Shown here piece after piece: positions 26,741 through 35,648 of a stretch of 64,000 bases of DNA. Location of the stretch: NCBI RefSeq assembly GCF_000316665.1, contig NC_019678.1:3348001-3412000 (forward strand), in the 5' to 3' direction. The position numbers and the translations under genes were made by a program. Each line of letters starts with the position of its first letter. The first letter of the stretch is position 1. This DNA is from Rivularia sp. PCC 7116. GTDB lineage: Bacteria > Cyanobacteriota > Cyanobacteriia > Cyanobacteriales > Nostocaceae. Below the pieces are notes generated by a model, which saw only the letters and a program-made list of their open reading frames with translations, ran no database searches and was not told where the DNA came from.

Positions 26741-26965
26741 TTACAAGCCAGGACTTTTTGACTTCTCAACATCTGGAACAATATCGGGACGTTCTTTATC
26801 TTCCCAACCTACTGGGCGCTTAGAATTGTACCAAGCAATAGAGCCTATGGAAACTGCTGCAATAAAACCTACTACAACTATTCCAGTGAGTGACATATAG
26901 TAATCAGCCCTACCATAGCTATTCTCAATTAGCTCTGCTAAAACGTAGTTAAAAGTAATATTCAT
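26741..26965 (-). CDS. Probable photosystem II assembly protein Psb35
   Basis: 74 residues from ATG 26965; a shorter form from ATG 26896 (51 residues, MSLTGIVVVGF...) is possible and better matches the compact family length. It has one transmembrane helix (SLTGIVVVGFIAAVSIGSIA) followed by the motif WYNSKRPVGWEDKERPD and a short charged tail. The WYNSKRP.GWED.ERP motif is what I associate with the cyanobacterial Psb35 (Ssl2148-type) proteins, small thylakoid proteins linked to photosystem II assembly and CP47. The assignment rests on recall of that motif. Convergent with the barrel gene upstream. Confidence 0.55.
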   Translation of the reverse strand: MNITFNYVLAELIENSYGRADYYMSLTGIVVVGFIAAVSIGSIAWYNSKRPVGWEDKERPDIVPDVEKSKSPGL

Positions 26966-26971
26966 TGTCAC

Positions 26972-27388
26972 AGTCCAAATTTGAACAAATAATTAGTTAA
27001 CAATCCGGATATATTTCAATCAGAAATTAATAAAAATTCTCACACCTTTTGTTACCACTTGTCAAATAGATTTTGATTTTTATCTCTTAGGTTCGCGTAA
27101 CGTATCGAAGAGAAAAACGTAACGAGATTTTTTTACTTCAAAGTATTAAGCAAGATGTTGAATGGATTTTTTATATTTTTATATTTGTTAATATTTTTCA
27201 ATAAATGCTAGCAACATTTATAGCCTTTTATATCCACTATTGTTTACTATTTTATAGCTTTAGATATAAAAATAAAGGAATTAGATAAAGTTCTAACTCC
27301 TTTATTCGTAAAACTCAATTGTTACACTAAAGAAATAACGGTATACTCAAGTATTACGGCAATAGCAGTTAACTAAAATTGGTATAGA
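26972..27388. other. AT-rich intergenic stretch
   Basis: Contains a hairpin terminator (27271-27306) near the csbD-type gene and the promoter region of the Psb35-like gene. No coding sequence supported. Confidence 0.5.
27271..27306 (-). terminator. Hairpin terminator downstream of the CsbD-family gene
   Basis: AATAAAGGAATTAGA (27271-27285) pairs with TCTAACTCCTTTATT (27292-27306), one mismatch. On the minus strand it lies ~85 bases past the CsbD-family stop. Confidence 0.6.
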
Positions 27389-27571
27389 TTAGTCAATTGC
27401 CTTTTTGATTTCGTCTTTTGCATTCTCTATGGTGTGACGACCTTCTGCTTCAGCTTGCTTAGCTTTTCCTTTAGCTTGGTCTTCTGTGTTGCCGGTTAAG
27501 TCGCCCATAGCTTCTTGAGCTTTACCTTCGACGTTTTTAGCTGTTGCTTTTGCTCTATCTTCGGTACTCAT
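27389..27571 (-). CDS. CsbD-family stress protein
   Basis: 60 residues, highly charged, helical: AKATAKNVEGKAQEAMGDL, then GNTEDQAKGKAKQAEAEG. This is the CsbD signature (general stress protein family; sigma-B-controlled in Bacillus). Soluble and probably intrinsically flexible. A good Shine-Dalgarno (AAAGGAG) lies 7 bases before the ATG. It is alone on its strand, separated from the SDR gene by 217 bp that include heptamer-like repeats. Confidence 0.93.
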   Translation of the reverse strand: MSTEDRAKATAKNVEGKAQEAMGDLTGNTEDQAKGKAKQAEAEGRHTIENAKDEIKKAID

Positions 27572-27732
27572 AATTTACTCCTTTAACTATTTGTAATTAA
27601 CCAAAAAATTGGTTTTCTTTTCTCTTCATTTCTTTCTTGCTTAACATCGTAACTATTATTAATTCCCTATCCATCTACCATGAGAAACTTTTTCAAATAG
27701 TAATCTATATCTATTTATATATTTAATTAGGA

Positions 27733-27787
27733 TGAAACCAGGAATTAGGAATGATAACTAGTAATTGATAACCGGTAATTGGTAACT
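27733..27787 (-). repeat. Heptamer-type repeats at the 3' end of the SDR gene
   Basis: Degenerate units of TAATTGG / TAACTAG type running up to the TAA stop of the SDR gene on the minus strand. Confidence 0.6.
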
Positions 27788-27788
27788 A

Positions 27789-28598
27789 TTAAGACCAAGG
27801 GTGACGAAAATCTGCATACAAAGTTAATCCACCGTCTACAAAAATAGTTTGTCCGGTGATATAAGAAGCTTCTTCAGAAGCGAGAAACGCAACTACAGCA
27901 GCCATTTCTTCGGGTGTTCCGGTGCGACGCATTGGTATGTGTTGTTCGACTTTGGCTTTTTCGTCGGGTGAGGAAGCCCAGGGGTTGATTGGTGTGGCTG
28001 TTGTTCCCGGTGCAATGGAGTTTATGCGGATTCCAATATGTGCATATTCTAAAGCTAGAGTACGGGTTAAGTTTTCCATACCTCCCTTACTGGCAGAATA
28101 GGCTGCATAATATGGTTTGGGGATAACTTCGTGAATGCTGGAATTGTTAATAATTACACCTTTGTGACTTCTATCTAAAAAGTGCTTGATAGCTTCGCGA
28201 GAGCAAATATAACTCCCTCTTAGATTAACAGCAATAATACGGTCAAATTCAGAAATGTCTATTTGGTGAGAAGAAGCACCATCTGCTTGAACGCTGGCAT
28301 TATTGATTAAAATATCTATACCACCAAAATTATCGACAACCTTCGAGAACATATTTACTACATCTGCTTCTTTGGAAATGTCTGCTTCGATGGGTAGATG
28401 CTTAACACCATAATTCTCAATTTGGATGCTGGTTTGCTCCCTAAGCATAATTTCTTGGGCATCTTGTGCTTTTTTTGGTTGGTTGTAATAATTTAAAGCT
28501 ACATTTGCCCCTTCTTGAGCAAAACGGATGGCGATCGCCCTTCCAATCCCCTTACCAGCACCAGTAATAATAACGTTCTTACCTTTTAAGTCTTTCAT
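27789..28598 (-). CDS. Short-chain dehydrogenase/reductase (glucose 1-dehydrogenase-like)
   Basis: 269 residues from ATG 28598; the frame extends 26 codons upstream but those residues are not family-like. Rossmann motif TGAGKGIGRAIA, NNAS motif, catalytic Ser in NNSSIHEV and YSASKGG (Tyr-x3-Lys), and the PGxxxT motif IAPGTTATPIN. The C-terminus, ITGQTIFVDGGLTLYADFRH, is close to bacterial glucose 1-dehydrogenases, tetrameric NAD(P)-dependent enzymes; the exact substrate is not set by sequence. Cytoplasmic. It lies among stress genes. A HIP1 octamer falls within the coding region. Confidence 0.88.
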   Translation of the reverse strand: MKDLKGKNVIITGAGKGIGRAIAIRFAQEGANVALNYYNQPKKAQDAQEIMLREQTSIQIENYGVKHLPIEADISKEADVVNMFSKVVDNFGGIDILINNASVQADGASSHQIDISEFDRIIAVNLRGSYICSREAIKHFLDRSHKGVIINNSSIHEVIPKPYYAAYSASKGGMENLTRTLALEYAHIGIRINSIAPGTTATPINPWASSPDEKAKVEQHIPMRRTGTPEEMAAVVAFLASEEASYITGQTIFVDGGLTLYADFRHPWS

Positions 28599-28790
28599 AA
28601 ATTTTTGTATACAGATTTGACCCTGGAATAAATGTTTAGCCCAAGTAAAAAATAAACTGTATTTGTTGCAGTGCAATCAATCAATAGATGGACTTTTCAG
28701 TTATCAGTTGTCAGTGAATAGGGAATCAGAAGAAAAGCTAGTGAAAAGATAAAAAACGAAGTTAAATTTATAATTAATTCCTAACTGTTG

Positions 28791-28913
28791 AGGACTTACG
28801 CAACTGTCATAAGGCTTGGATGGTGCGTGACACCACAAGTCTTATTACTACGTTGAAAATTGATCCAAGTGTCACAGCACCCTACGAAAAAATATGTCGT
28901 TTGCGTAATTCCT
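28791..28913 (+). repeat. MITE-like element, copy 1 (123 bp)
   Basis: Terminal inverted repeats AGGACTTACGCAA ... TTGCGTAATTCCT. It differs from the reverse complement of copy 3 (34443-34565) at only two positions. Direct copies of AATTCCTAACTGTTGA flank it on both sides. No coding capacity. Confidence 0.9.
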
Positions 28914-28935
28914 AACTGTTGACTGATAACTGTCT

Positions 28936-29964
28936 TCAAACTGTTTTCAACACGCCGAATACCATTACAGCTAAATAAACTAGATATATGCCATTGAGTA
29001 TCAAAACTTCTTTAAGAGAAAAACTGTAGTTTGGTTTTCCCCAATAAAGAAACGCTGCATATACTATTGCCAATAGAGCAACAAACCCTAGATTTACCGA
29101 ATAAAGCAGTAAATTCTCGACGGGTAAGGTGACTAAAGCTAGAGGAAAGAAAGCCAGAGTCATTGTTGCTGTATTATCGGCAATAACGCTAGTGGTAGCA
29201 GCTGTCAATTGTCCGCTACCGGCAACACTCCAAGTTGCGAATACTTCTGGCACAATACTTAATGTCGCGGTGATAAATAAACCGCCAATAACTTGAGAAA
29301 TTCCTAAATTAGAAACTATTTTTTCAGTGGCAGTAACAGTAAAATAGGCTCCAAAAATTAATAAAACAATACCTATAACCGCTGTAACTATTTCCTTACG
29401 ATTCCATTGAACTTGATTGCGTTGCTTGCGTTTACGTAGTATTGCATTACCCAAGTAAATTACATAAGCAGCTAGCATTATCCAAGCGTCGATTGGTTGC
29501 AAGCCTCGCCAAGATTTAGGGAGAGTAAGTAATGCTGCTAAAGCAACAATCAATAAATAAGGAATTGCCTGCACGTATAATGCTTCCGATTTTACTTTTA
29601 GAGGTTTCGGAGATATAGAATTATTATTTAGATTATTATTTGAATTTCTGTTTTTACCTCCCGACTTTTCTCGATTGCGCCACCATGAAGCGATGTAGGC
29701 AACCGTTACAATTGCGGGAACGGATATAATATTGCTTCCTAATAAATTACCCAATCCAATATCGGAAAAACCACGTATTGCGCTAGTTGTATTAGTGCCA
29801 ATTTCGGGACTTGCTGTAGCAAAAGCCACAAAAGCCGCTCCTGCTGCTTCAGAAAGTCCCCATTGCTGCCTCAGCTTCTGTAAGGGTTCGGCAATCTTAT
29901 CTGCTCCCCAATGTGCTGCATATACAGAAAGCAAAAGCAACAGCACCCAAGGTAATATAGACAT
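28936..29964 (-). CDS. Sodium/calcium exchanger-family antiporter
   Basis: 342 residues, about ten transmembrane helices in two inverted halves. The two alpha-repeats of the Ca/cation antiporter family are visible: AFATASPEIGTNTTSAIRGF ... GNLLGSNI in the first half and ATLSIVPEVFATWSVAGSG ... SVIADNTATMTL in the second. A hydrophilic loop at ~95-125 (SGGKNRNSNNNLNNNSISPK) separates the halves. Function: Na+ or H+ driven calcium (or other cation) export at the cell membrane. Part of the local concentration of ion and stress genes. The TGA stop is followed within two bases by CAGTTAT/CAGTCAA heptamers in the stop-supplying orientation. Confidence 0.88.
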   Translation of the reverse strand: MSILPWVLLLLLSVYAAHWGADKIAEPLQKLRQQWGLSEAAGAAFVAFATASPEIGTNTTSAIRGFSDIGLGNLLGSNIISVPAIVTVAYIASWWRNREKSGGKNRNSNNNLNNNSISPKPLKVKSEALYVQAIPYLLIVALAALLTLPKSWRGLQPIDAWIMLAAYVIYLGNAILRKRKQRNQVQWNRKEIVTAVIGIVLLIFGAYFTVTATEKIVSNLGISQVIGGLFITATLSIVPEVFATWSVAGSGQLTAATTSVIADNTATMTLAFFPLALVTLPVENLLLYSVNLGFVALLAIVYAAFLYWGKPNYSFSLKEVLILNGIYLVYLAVMVFGVLKTV

Positions 29965-29998
29965 TTGAGAAATTCTCTAGATTTAATCATAATTATCT

Positions 29999-30124
29999 AG
30001 GAATAGCCGCAACCAGCACATTTTTATAGTAGGGTGCTGTGACACTTTGACTCACTTTGAACGTAGTTATAAGGTTTTGGGTGTCACGCACCAACCGAGT
30101 GTTATGATAGTTGCGGCTATTCCT
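29999..30124 (-). repeat. MITE-like element, copy 2 (diverged, 126 bp)
   Basis: Ends AGGAATAGCCGCAAC / GTTGCGGCTATTCCT flanked by TA on both sides; the core (GGGTGCTGTGACACTTTGA ... GTGTCACGCACCA) matches copies 1 and 3. The termini differ from theirs, so it is a related subfamily. Confidence 0.85.
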
Positions 30125-30220
30125 ATTATCTAATAATTACCTTTATTTTAGATTAAATTACAATCACACAGTTAATATATATAATTAGACTTAATTTTTG
30201 ATAAATAAGTAAATTAGCAA

Positions 30221-30463
30221 TCACTTGCGATAAACGGAACCGAACAAGTAATCTAATACGTTAGCCTGCTTTACCCGTTCCAAGGCATGAAAACTAATAA
30301 TATCTCCGATATCAAGAATAACATTGCCTTGCTTATCGTGAATAACTCTTTTAACTGGATGACCTAATATATTTCTAATTTTCTTCTCTTCCGAATTATT
30401 AGTATTAGGTCTATCATTTTTGCTAATTTCGCCTATTTTTATATGCTTTACCATAACTAGCAT
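30221..30463 (-). CDS. Small PRC-barrel-like protein
   Basis: 80 residues (ATG 30463; a second ATG three codons on is also possible). The core, ILGHPVKRVIHDKQGNVIL followed by DIGDIISFHALERVKQANVL, resembles PRC-barrel-type sequences seen in cyanobacterial stress proteins: a small beta barrel followed by a helix that often repeats in larger proteins. No catalytic residues recognised, no membrane segment. It is alone, facing away from the ethylene-receptor-type kinase. Family assignment moderate. Confidence 0.6.
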   Translation of the reverse strand: MLVMVKHIKIGEISKNDRPNTNNSEEKKIRNILGHPVKRVIHDKQGNVILDIGDIISFHALERVKQANVLDYLFGSVYRK

Positions 30464-31188
30464 TTTTCTACCTTTGTCAGTTTCTTTGATTCTTTAACTT
30501 TGTTTTTCTCCTGTTTTTCTTTTCTATAAGGATAAGGATGCGCCCGAAAGTTTTATTTTTTCCTCTCAAACCCCAGAAACCTAAGCCTTTTAGTAAAATC
30601 GGGAATGTAAGGTAAGCTTATCTCCTTCAAGGAGAGGGGTTATTCTATTCCTTTGGAGACGCTACGCGAATGCATTCGTGGAGAAAGAAAGGTCACGCCT
30701 ATATTTTTTGACTTCTCGTACATTCTCTATGGCAACTAATTTAAACTATTGAGTTTAAACTATCGAGAAGCTTACTTTATTTATAAAAAATATTTGCCCC
30801 ATTTTCCATCACTCTACGGTTGCATTCATACTCTATTAAAAGATTAACTAGGCATCTTCCTCTAGATAATTCTGTTAATTTAAGATATTATTATTCAAAA
30901 TATGTCTTATAAGTTTACATTTCGTAATTCGTTTATTATCTAAAGCTCCTGAATGAATTATTAAACCGCAACGTCGGGATAGTTACTACATTTATACAGC
31001 GTCTACAAAAAAAATTAGTCTAAAGATTCAACTACCCTATAAACTCAACTATCTCATCTGTACATAAATCTTCGATTATTAGGTGAAAAAGCAAGAGCTT
31101 AGTAAATGAGAAGAACGTATATTGTGTTTCAAAACTTTGGCATAGACAATAAAATAGTTAAAAATAGAAATACCTATTAATCTTTCGA
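30464..31188. other. 725-bp intergenic region upstream of the ethylene-receptor-type kinase
   Basis: No credible gene. Around 30650-30690 is a GGAGACGCTACGCGAATGCA palindromic fragment of a kind dispersed in cyanobacterial genomes. The rest is AT-rich and may hold promoters for the two divergent genes. Confidence 0.5.
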
Positions 31189-31194
31189 TTGCAA

Positions 31195-34100
31195 ATGCTC
31201 CTAATTTCAGCGAACTTTTTAGCAACTGCCTCCTTGATGCCTCACGGTAACTGCTACCTGTGGAAACCAGGGCTAGTAGGGCTGCATATGGTAAGCGACG
31301 CTGTTATTGCCTTATCTTATTTTTCTATTCCCATAACTCTTTTATATATTCTTCGCCAACGAGCAGATGTTCCTTTCAACGGGATTTTCTGGTTGTTTGC
31401 TGCTTTTATTATTTTTTGCGGTACGGGACATTTGATAGATATCTGGACTTTATGGCATCCGGATTACTGGATTTCGGGGTACGTTAGAGCGATGACTGCC
31501 GTAGTTTCGTTTATAACTGCAATTGTTTTAACTTACTTGGTTCCCCAAATATTAACTTTACCAACACCTGAGAAACTGCAAGCAGAAATTGAAGAGAAAA
31601 AGCAAAAAGAACAGTTTTTACGTAGTATTTATGAAGGTGTAACAGAAGCAATTTTTGTGGTTGATACTACAAAAGAAGGCGAATTTATTTATGAAAGTAT
31701 CAACCCAGTTACTGAAAAGCTAATGGGAATGACTTCGAAACAAGTTGAAGGAAAAACTATGGAACAAGTTCTTCCCCACAATCTAGCTTTATTGATTCGA
31801 GAACGCTACAATCAATGCCTGTCAACTGGAAGGAGCATTACTTATGAAGAATGCTTAAGATTTGATGATGACTCCGAATATTCTTGGTGGTTAACAAATT
31901 TAAAACCTATATATAATCAAAATTCGCAAATTTATCGTATTGTCGGTACTAGCGTTGACATTACCGAGCGCAAGCAAGCAGAAGCGCGACTGCGAGAGAG
32001 CGAAAGACGTTTCCGAGCAATTTTTGATTCGATGTATCAGTTCATCGGCTTATTAAAACCGGATGGTACTTTGTTAGAAGCGAATCAAACTGCTTTAGAT
32101 TTCGGGGGAATAACTAAAGAAGATGTAGTTAATTGTCCATTTTGGGAGAATTATTGGTGGACGATTTCTCCAGAAACGCAACAACAATTACAGCAAGCAA
32201 TAAAAAGGGCTGCGAATGGCGAGTTTGTTCGTTATGAAGTAGATGTATTGGGGGCTGGAAATAAGGTTACGACAATTGATTTTTCTCTCAAACCAGTATT
32301 CAACGATTTAGGAAAGGTTGAATTATTGATTCCCGAAGGAAGGGATATTACTGAGAAAAAACAAATTATTGAAGCGCTGCAAAAAAGTGAAGAACGTTGG
32401 AATCTAGCCCTACTTGGTACGGGAGACGGTATTTTCGATTGGGATCTAAGCACTAATGAAGCTTTTTTCTCCACTCAATATAAAGAGATGTTGGGTTATG
32501 CCGATTCAGAAGTGGAAAATAGCTATCAAGGATGGCGAGATTTAGTACATCCAGAAGATATTGATTTAGCTGAAGCAACTTGGAAAGCTTACATAAATCA
32601 TGAAATTCCCCAGTATCGAGCAGAATTCCGCTTGCGTTGCCAAGATGGTAGCTACAAATGGATTTTAGCTCGCGGGATGGCTCAATGGAATCAAGATGGT
32701 GAAGCCATTCGCATGGTTGGTTTTCACCAAGATATCAGCGAGCGTAAAGCAGCACAAGCAGAAATTGTACGTTTGAATCAGCAGTTAGAAGCTAGAGTTA
32801 AACGACGCACGGCGCAGCTAGAAGAATCAAACAAATATAAAGACGAGCTAATTGAAAGCCAAGAAATAGCAAAAGCGGAAATTCAGATTTATGAAGATAT
32901 TGTCGAAAATATTCAAATTGGCTTATGTATTTGGCAGATGGATGATATTAACGATATCACTAGTTTTCGATTAGCAACCATTAATCCCGTCGCATCGCAA
33001 ATGTTGGGTGTAAATATTGAAGACGATATAGATAAACCGATAAAAGAATGTTTTCCTAACCTGTTTGATGACGAGCATATTGCCATAGTAGAAGCTTATG
33101 CCGAGGTAGTAAAATCCAAGCAAGTTAAAGATTTTGGGGAATTTGCTTATGGTGACGATCGCGTTCCTAATTCTTGGTTTGAGGTAACGGCTTTTCCTTT
33201 ACCAGATAACTTAGTAGGTGTTGCTTTTAATAATGTGGGCGAACGCAAACGCATGGAAACAGCTTTAGCAGAAAACGAGCGTTTGTATCGTAATGTCGTT
33301 AACAGCGTTAAAGAAGTAGTTTTTCAAATAGCTAAAACGGGAATTTGGACGTTTTTGAGTGCTGCCTGGGCTGATATTACTGGCTTTGCGGTAGAAGATA
33401 ATTTGCTCAAAACATTTACCGATTTTATGTATGCCGAAGAAGACAAACTGAACAGTCGAGAGTTATTTGAATCGGTAATTTCAGGAAAACAAGAACATTT
33501 TCAATACGAATTTCGCATTCTTACTAAGGATGAGAATTTCCGCTGGCTGGAAATTTACGCTCAAATCGAACATAATTCCAATGGCGAAACCCTTGGAGTT
33601 TACGGTACCCTCAATGATGTTACAGAGCGCAAGCAAGTAGAAGCTGTTTTACAAGCTAGGGCTGATGAATTAGCCCAAATCAACTTAATCTTGTTGCAAA
33701 CTACTGGGGAACTAGAAAAACGCAACCAAGAATTAGATCAGTTTGCTTACGTTACCTCCCACGATTTGAAAGCACCATTAAGAGCGATCGCTAATTTATC
33801 GGAATGGATTGAGGAAGATTTACAAGAAGCCCTGACTCCCGATACGCAAAAGCAAATGAACCTGTTACGCGGCAGAGTATATCGAATGGAAGCTTTAATC
33901 AACGGGCTTTTACAATATTCCCGAGTGGGAAGAATGAAAACTGAACCAGAAAAAGTTGCGGTTGCTCAGCTTCTAGAAGAAATCATTGATTCAATTGCTC
34001 CCCCACAAGAGTTTACCATTGAGATTATTGGGGAAATGCCGACTTTTAGAACCGCAAAAATACCTTTACAACAGATTTTTACTAATTTGATCGGTAATGC

Positions 34101-34392
34101 TGTTAAACACCATAATCGTTCGGATGGTAGGATCGCAATTTCAGTTCTAGAGCAAGATAAATTCTACGAATTCGCTATTGCAGATGATGGCAAAGGTATT
34201 GCAGAAAAATATCACGACAAAATTTTTGTGATATTCCAAACATTGGAATCGCGAGATAAGCGTGAGAATACTGGTATTGGTCTTGCTATAGTAAAAAGAA
34301 TAATAGAAGAATTTGGAGGAAAAATTACATTGGATTCTCAGCTTGGAAAAGGTACAACTTTCCGGTTTACCTGGCTCAAGAAAAGAATGTAA
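31195..34392 (+). CDS. Ethylene-receptor-type (ETR1-like) multi-PAS histidine kinase
   Basis: About 1065 residues from ATG 31195 (a TTG two codons earlier is equally in frame; residue numbers here count from that TTG). The N-terminal ~130 residues form three transmembrane helices that match the plant ETR1 ethylene-binding domain: Asp37, Tyr44, Ile47, Pro48, Ile74, Cys77 and His81 correspond to ETR1 Asp25, Tyr32, Ile35, Pro36, Ile62, Cys65 and His69 with constant spacing. Cys and His are the copper ligands needed for ethylene binding. A coiled coil and five PAS domains follow (about 145-265, 270-390, 395-515, 560-690, 693-815), then a phytochrome-type kinase core with His858 in VTSHDLKAPLRAI, G1 ADDGKGIA and G2 NTGIGLAIVKRI. 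An Rcp1-like receiver follows 520 bp downstream. Binding of ethylene is inferred from the residues; Synechocystis SynEtr1 is the precedent. Confidence 0.9.
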   Translation: MLLISANFLATASLMPHGNCYLWKPGLVGLHMVSDAVIALSYFSIPITLLYILRQRADVPFNGIFWLFAAFIIFCGTGHLIDIWTLWHPDYWISGYVRAMTAVVSFITAIVLTYLVPQILTLPTPEKLQAEIEEKKQKEQFLRSIYEGVTEAIFVVDTTKEGEFIYESINPVTEKLMGMTSKQVEGKTMEQVLPHNLALLIRERYNQCLSTGRSITYEECLRFDDDSEYSWWLTNLKPIYNQNSQIYRIVGTSVDITERKQAEARLRESERRFRAIFDSMYQFIGLLKPDGTLLEANQTALDFGGITKEDVVNCPFWENYWWTISPETQQQLQQAIKRAANGEFVRYEVDVLGAGNKVTTIDFSLKPVFNDLGKVELLIPEGRDITEKKQIIEALQKSEERWNLALLGTGDGIFDWDLSTNEAFFSTQYKEMLGYADSEVENSYQGWRDLVHPEDIDLAEATWKAYINHEIPQYRAEFRLRCQDGSYKWILARGMAQWNQDGEAIRMVGFHQDISERKAAQAEIVRLNQQLEARVKRRTAQLEESNKYKDELIESQEIAKAEIQIYEDIVENIQIGLCIWQMDDINDITSFRLATINPVASQMLGVNIEDDIDKPIKECFPNLFDDEHIAIVEAYAEVVKSKQVKDFGEFAYGDDRVPNSWFEVTAFPLPDNLVGVAFNNVGERKRMETALAENERLYRNVVNSVKEVVFQIAKTGIWTFLSAAWADITGFAVEDNLLKTFTDFMYAEEDKLNSRELFESVISGKQEHFQYEFRILTKDENFRWLEIYAQIEHNSNGETLGVYGTLNDVTERKQVEAVLQARADELAQINLILLQTTGELEKRNQELDQFAYVTSHDLKAPLRAIANLSEWIEEDLQEALTPDTQKQMNLLRGRVYRMEALINGLLQYSRVGRMKTEPEKVAVAQLLEEIIDSIAPPQEFTIEIIGEMPTFRTAKIPLQQIFTNLIGNAVKHHNRSDGRIAISVLEQDKFYEFAIADDGKGIAEKYHDKIFVIFQTLESRDKRENTGIGLAIVKRIIEEFGGKITLDSQLGKGTTFRFTWLKKRM

Positions 34393-34913
34393 ATAATAAA
34401 TTGCGATCGGTCATTTATATCGATAACTTATATCAGTCATATAGGACTTACGCAAACGACATATTTTTTCGTAGGGTGCTGTGACACTTGGATCAATTTT
34501 CAACGTAGTAATAAGACTTGTGGTGTCACGCACCATCCGAGCCTTATGACAGTTGCGTAAGTCCTGTCATAAAAAGATTAAAAGCGAATAATTACCTTGC
34601 AGCAATTTTGCATAGGTATGCGCTCCGCTAAAAATTTATAAGAATAGGGCTAACAAAACCAAGCCCCAAAATGAATGTAGGCTCGCTGAATTTAGCGCAT
34701 CTTTATAAGAAGATGAAATTGAAAGCAATAGCTGATATTTAATAGCTGCTATAATAATTCTATTTCTAAAGTATAAGTTAAAACGCTGTTCTATTATTAC
34801 TTTTAGACGAAGAAATAAAAATGCTATTTTAGTAATTTATGTAAATAGGCTGAATTGTTATTTATTTCAAACTCATGTACAAAAACTGATTGAAATCTGA
34901 TTTGGAAAGGATT
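34393..34913. other. Intergenic region holding MITE copy 3
   Basis: Apart from the MITE (34443-34565) only AT-rich sequence with no gene. The final bases, GGAAAGG, form the Shine-Dalgarno for the receiver gene. Confidence 0.55.
34443..34565 (-). repeat. MITE-like element, copy 3 (123 bp)
   Basis: Perfect-looking ends AGGACTTACGCAA ... TTGCGTAAGTCCT. Reverse complement matches copy 1 except at two positions, which implies recent movement or homogenisation. Left end abuts TAT. Confidence 0.92.
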
Positions 34914-35345
34914 ATGGAGGAAAAAATTTTAAATGTGCTACTTGTTGAAGACGATGAAGTAGACATTATGAATGTGAAACGAGCCTTTAAAAAACATAAT
35001 ATCAAAAATCCGCTTTACGTTGCTTGTGATGGATGTGAAGCATTAGAAATGCTGCGGGGTAAAAATAGTAAATATCCGAACATTCCTCAACAGCGAAGAA
35101 TAATTTTGTTAGACCTAAATATGCCAAAAATGGGAGGTTTAGAGTTTCTTCAAGAAATAAGAGCAGATTCTAATCTGAAATCAATACCAGTAATTATACT
35201 TACTACTTCTGATGAAGATAAAGACAGAATTAAAGCTTACAATTTAAATGTAGCAGGATACTTACTTAAACCAGTGAAATTTTCTATGTTCGCAGAAACA
35301 ATGGCTACTTTAAATAAATATTGGAGCTTGTGTGAAATACCTTAA
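34914..35345 (+). CDS. Rcp1-like single-domain response regulator
   Basis: 143 residues from ATG 34914; a GGAAAGG just upstream supports this start over the TTG at 34890. The receiver has VEDDEVDIMN, phosphoacceptor Asp in LLDLNMPKMGG, Thr-Thr-Ser in ILTTSDE and Lys in YLLKPVKF. It is strongly similar to the regulator at 17257 (NVKRAFKKHNIKNPLYVACDG versus NVERAFKKANINNPLYVARNG). As there, it follows a kinase with the SHDLKAPLR motif, here the ethylene-receptor-type kinase, which is its probable phosphodonor. No output domain. Confidence 0.9.
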   Translation: MEEKILNVLLVEDDEVDIMNVKRAFKKHNIKNPLYVACDGCEALEMLRGKNSKYPNIPQQRRIILLDLNMPKMGGLEFLQEIRADSNLKSIPVIILTTSDEDKDRIKAYNLNVAGYLLKPVKFSMFAETMATLNKYWSLCEIP

Positions 35346-35648
35346 ATATTATTTAGGTAAGTAGTATGATAAAACTGCAATTTAAGTTATAGTATGTAAA
35401 AGCATACACATTGTCATATATTTATTTGTTACCTAATAATCTATAATTTAGTTTATACTTTATCGTATCATAATCGTTGTATCGGCTTAGATAACTTCTT
35501 TCTTTTTGAAGCAAGCAAAGAGTTATTAACCTGGTTAAAGGCGAGTTACGAGCCAATTTATCCACTTAAAGCATCAGTTTTGCTGCTGGAGGAAAGTCTC
35601 GTCTGTGCTGGATGCAGAGATATAAATCGATTATCCACGGAGCAGACT

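Noticed and set aside
28599-28676. N-terminal extension of the SDR protein
   Set aside because: The extra 26 residues precede the Rossmann fold start and resemble translated upstream sequence, not the family.
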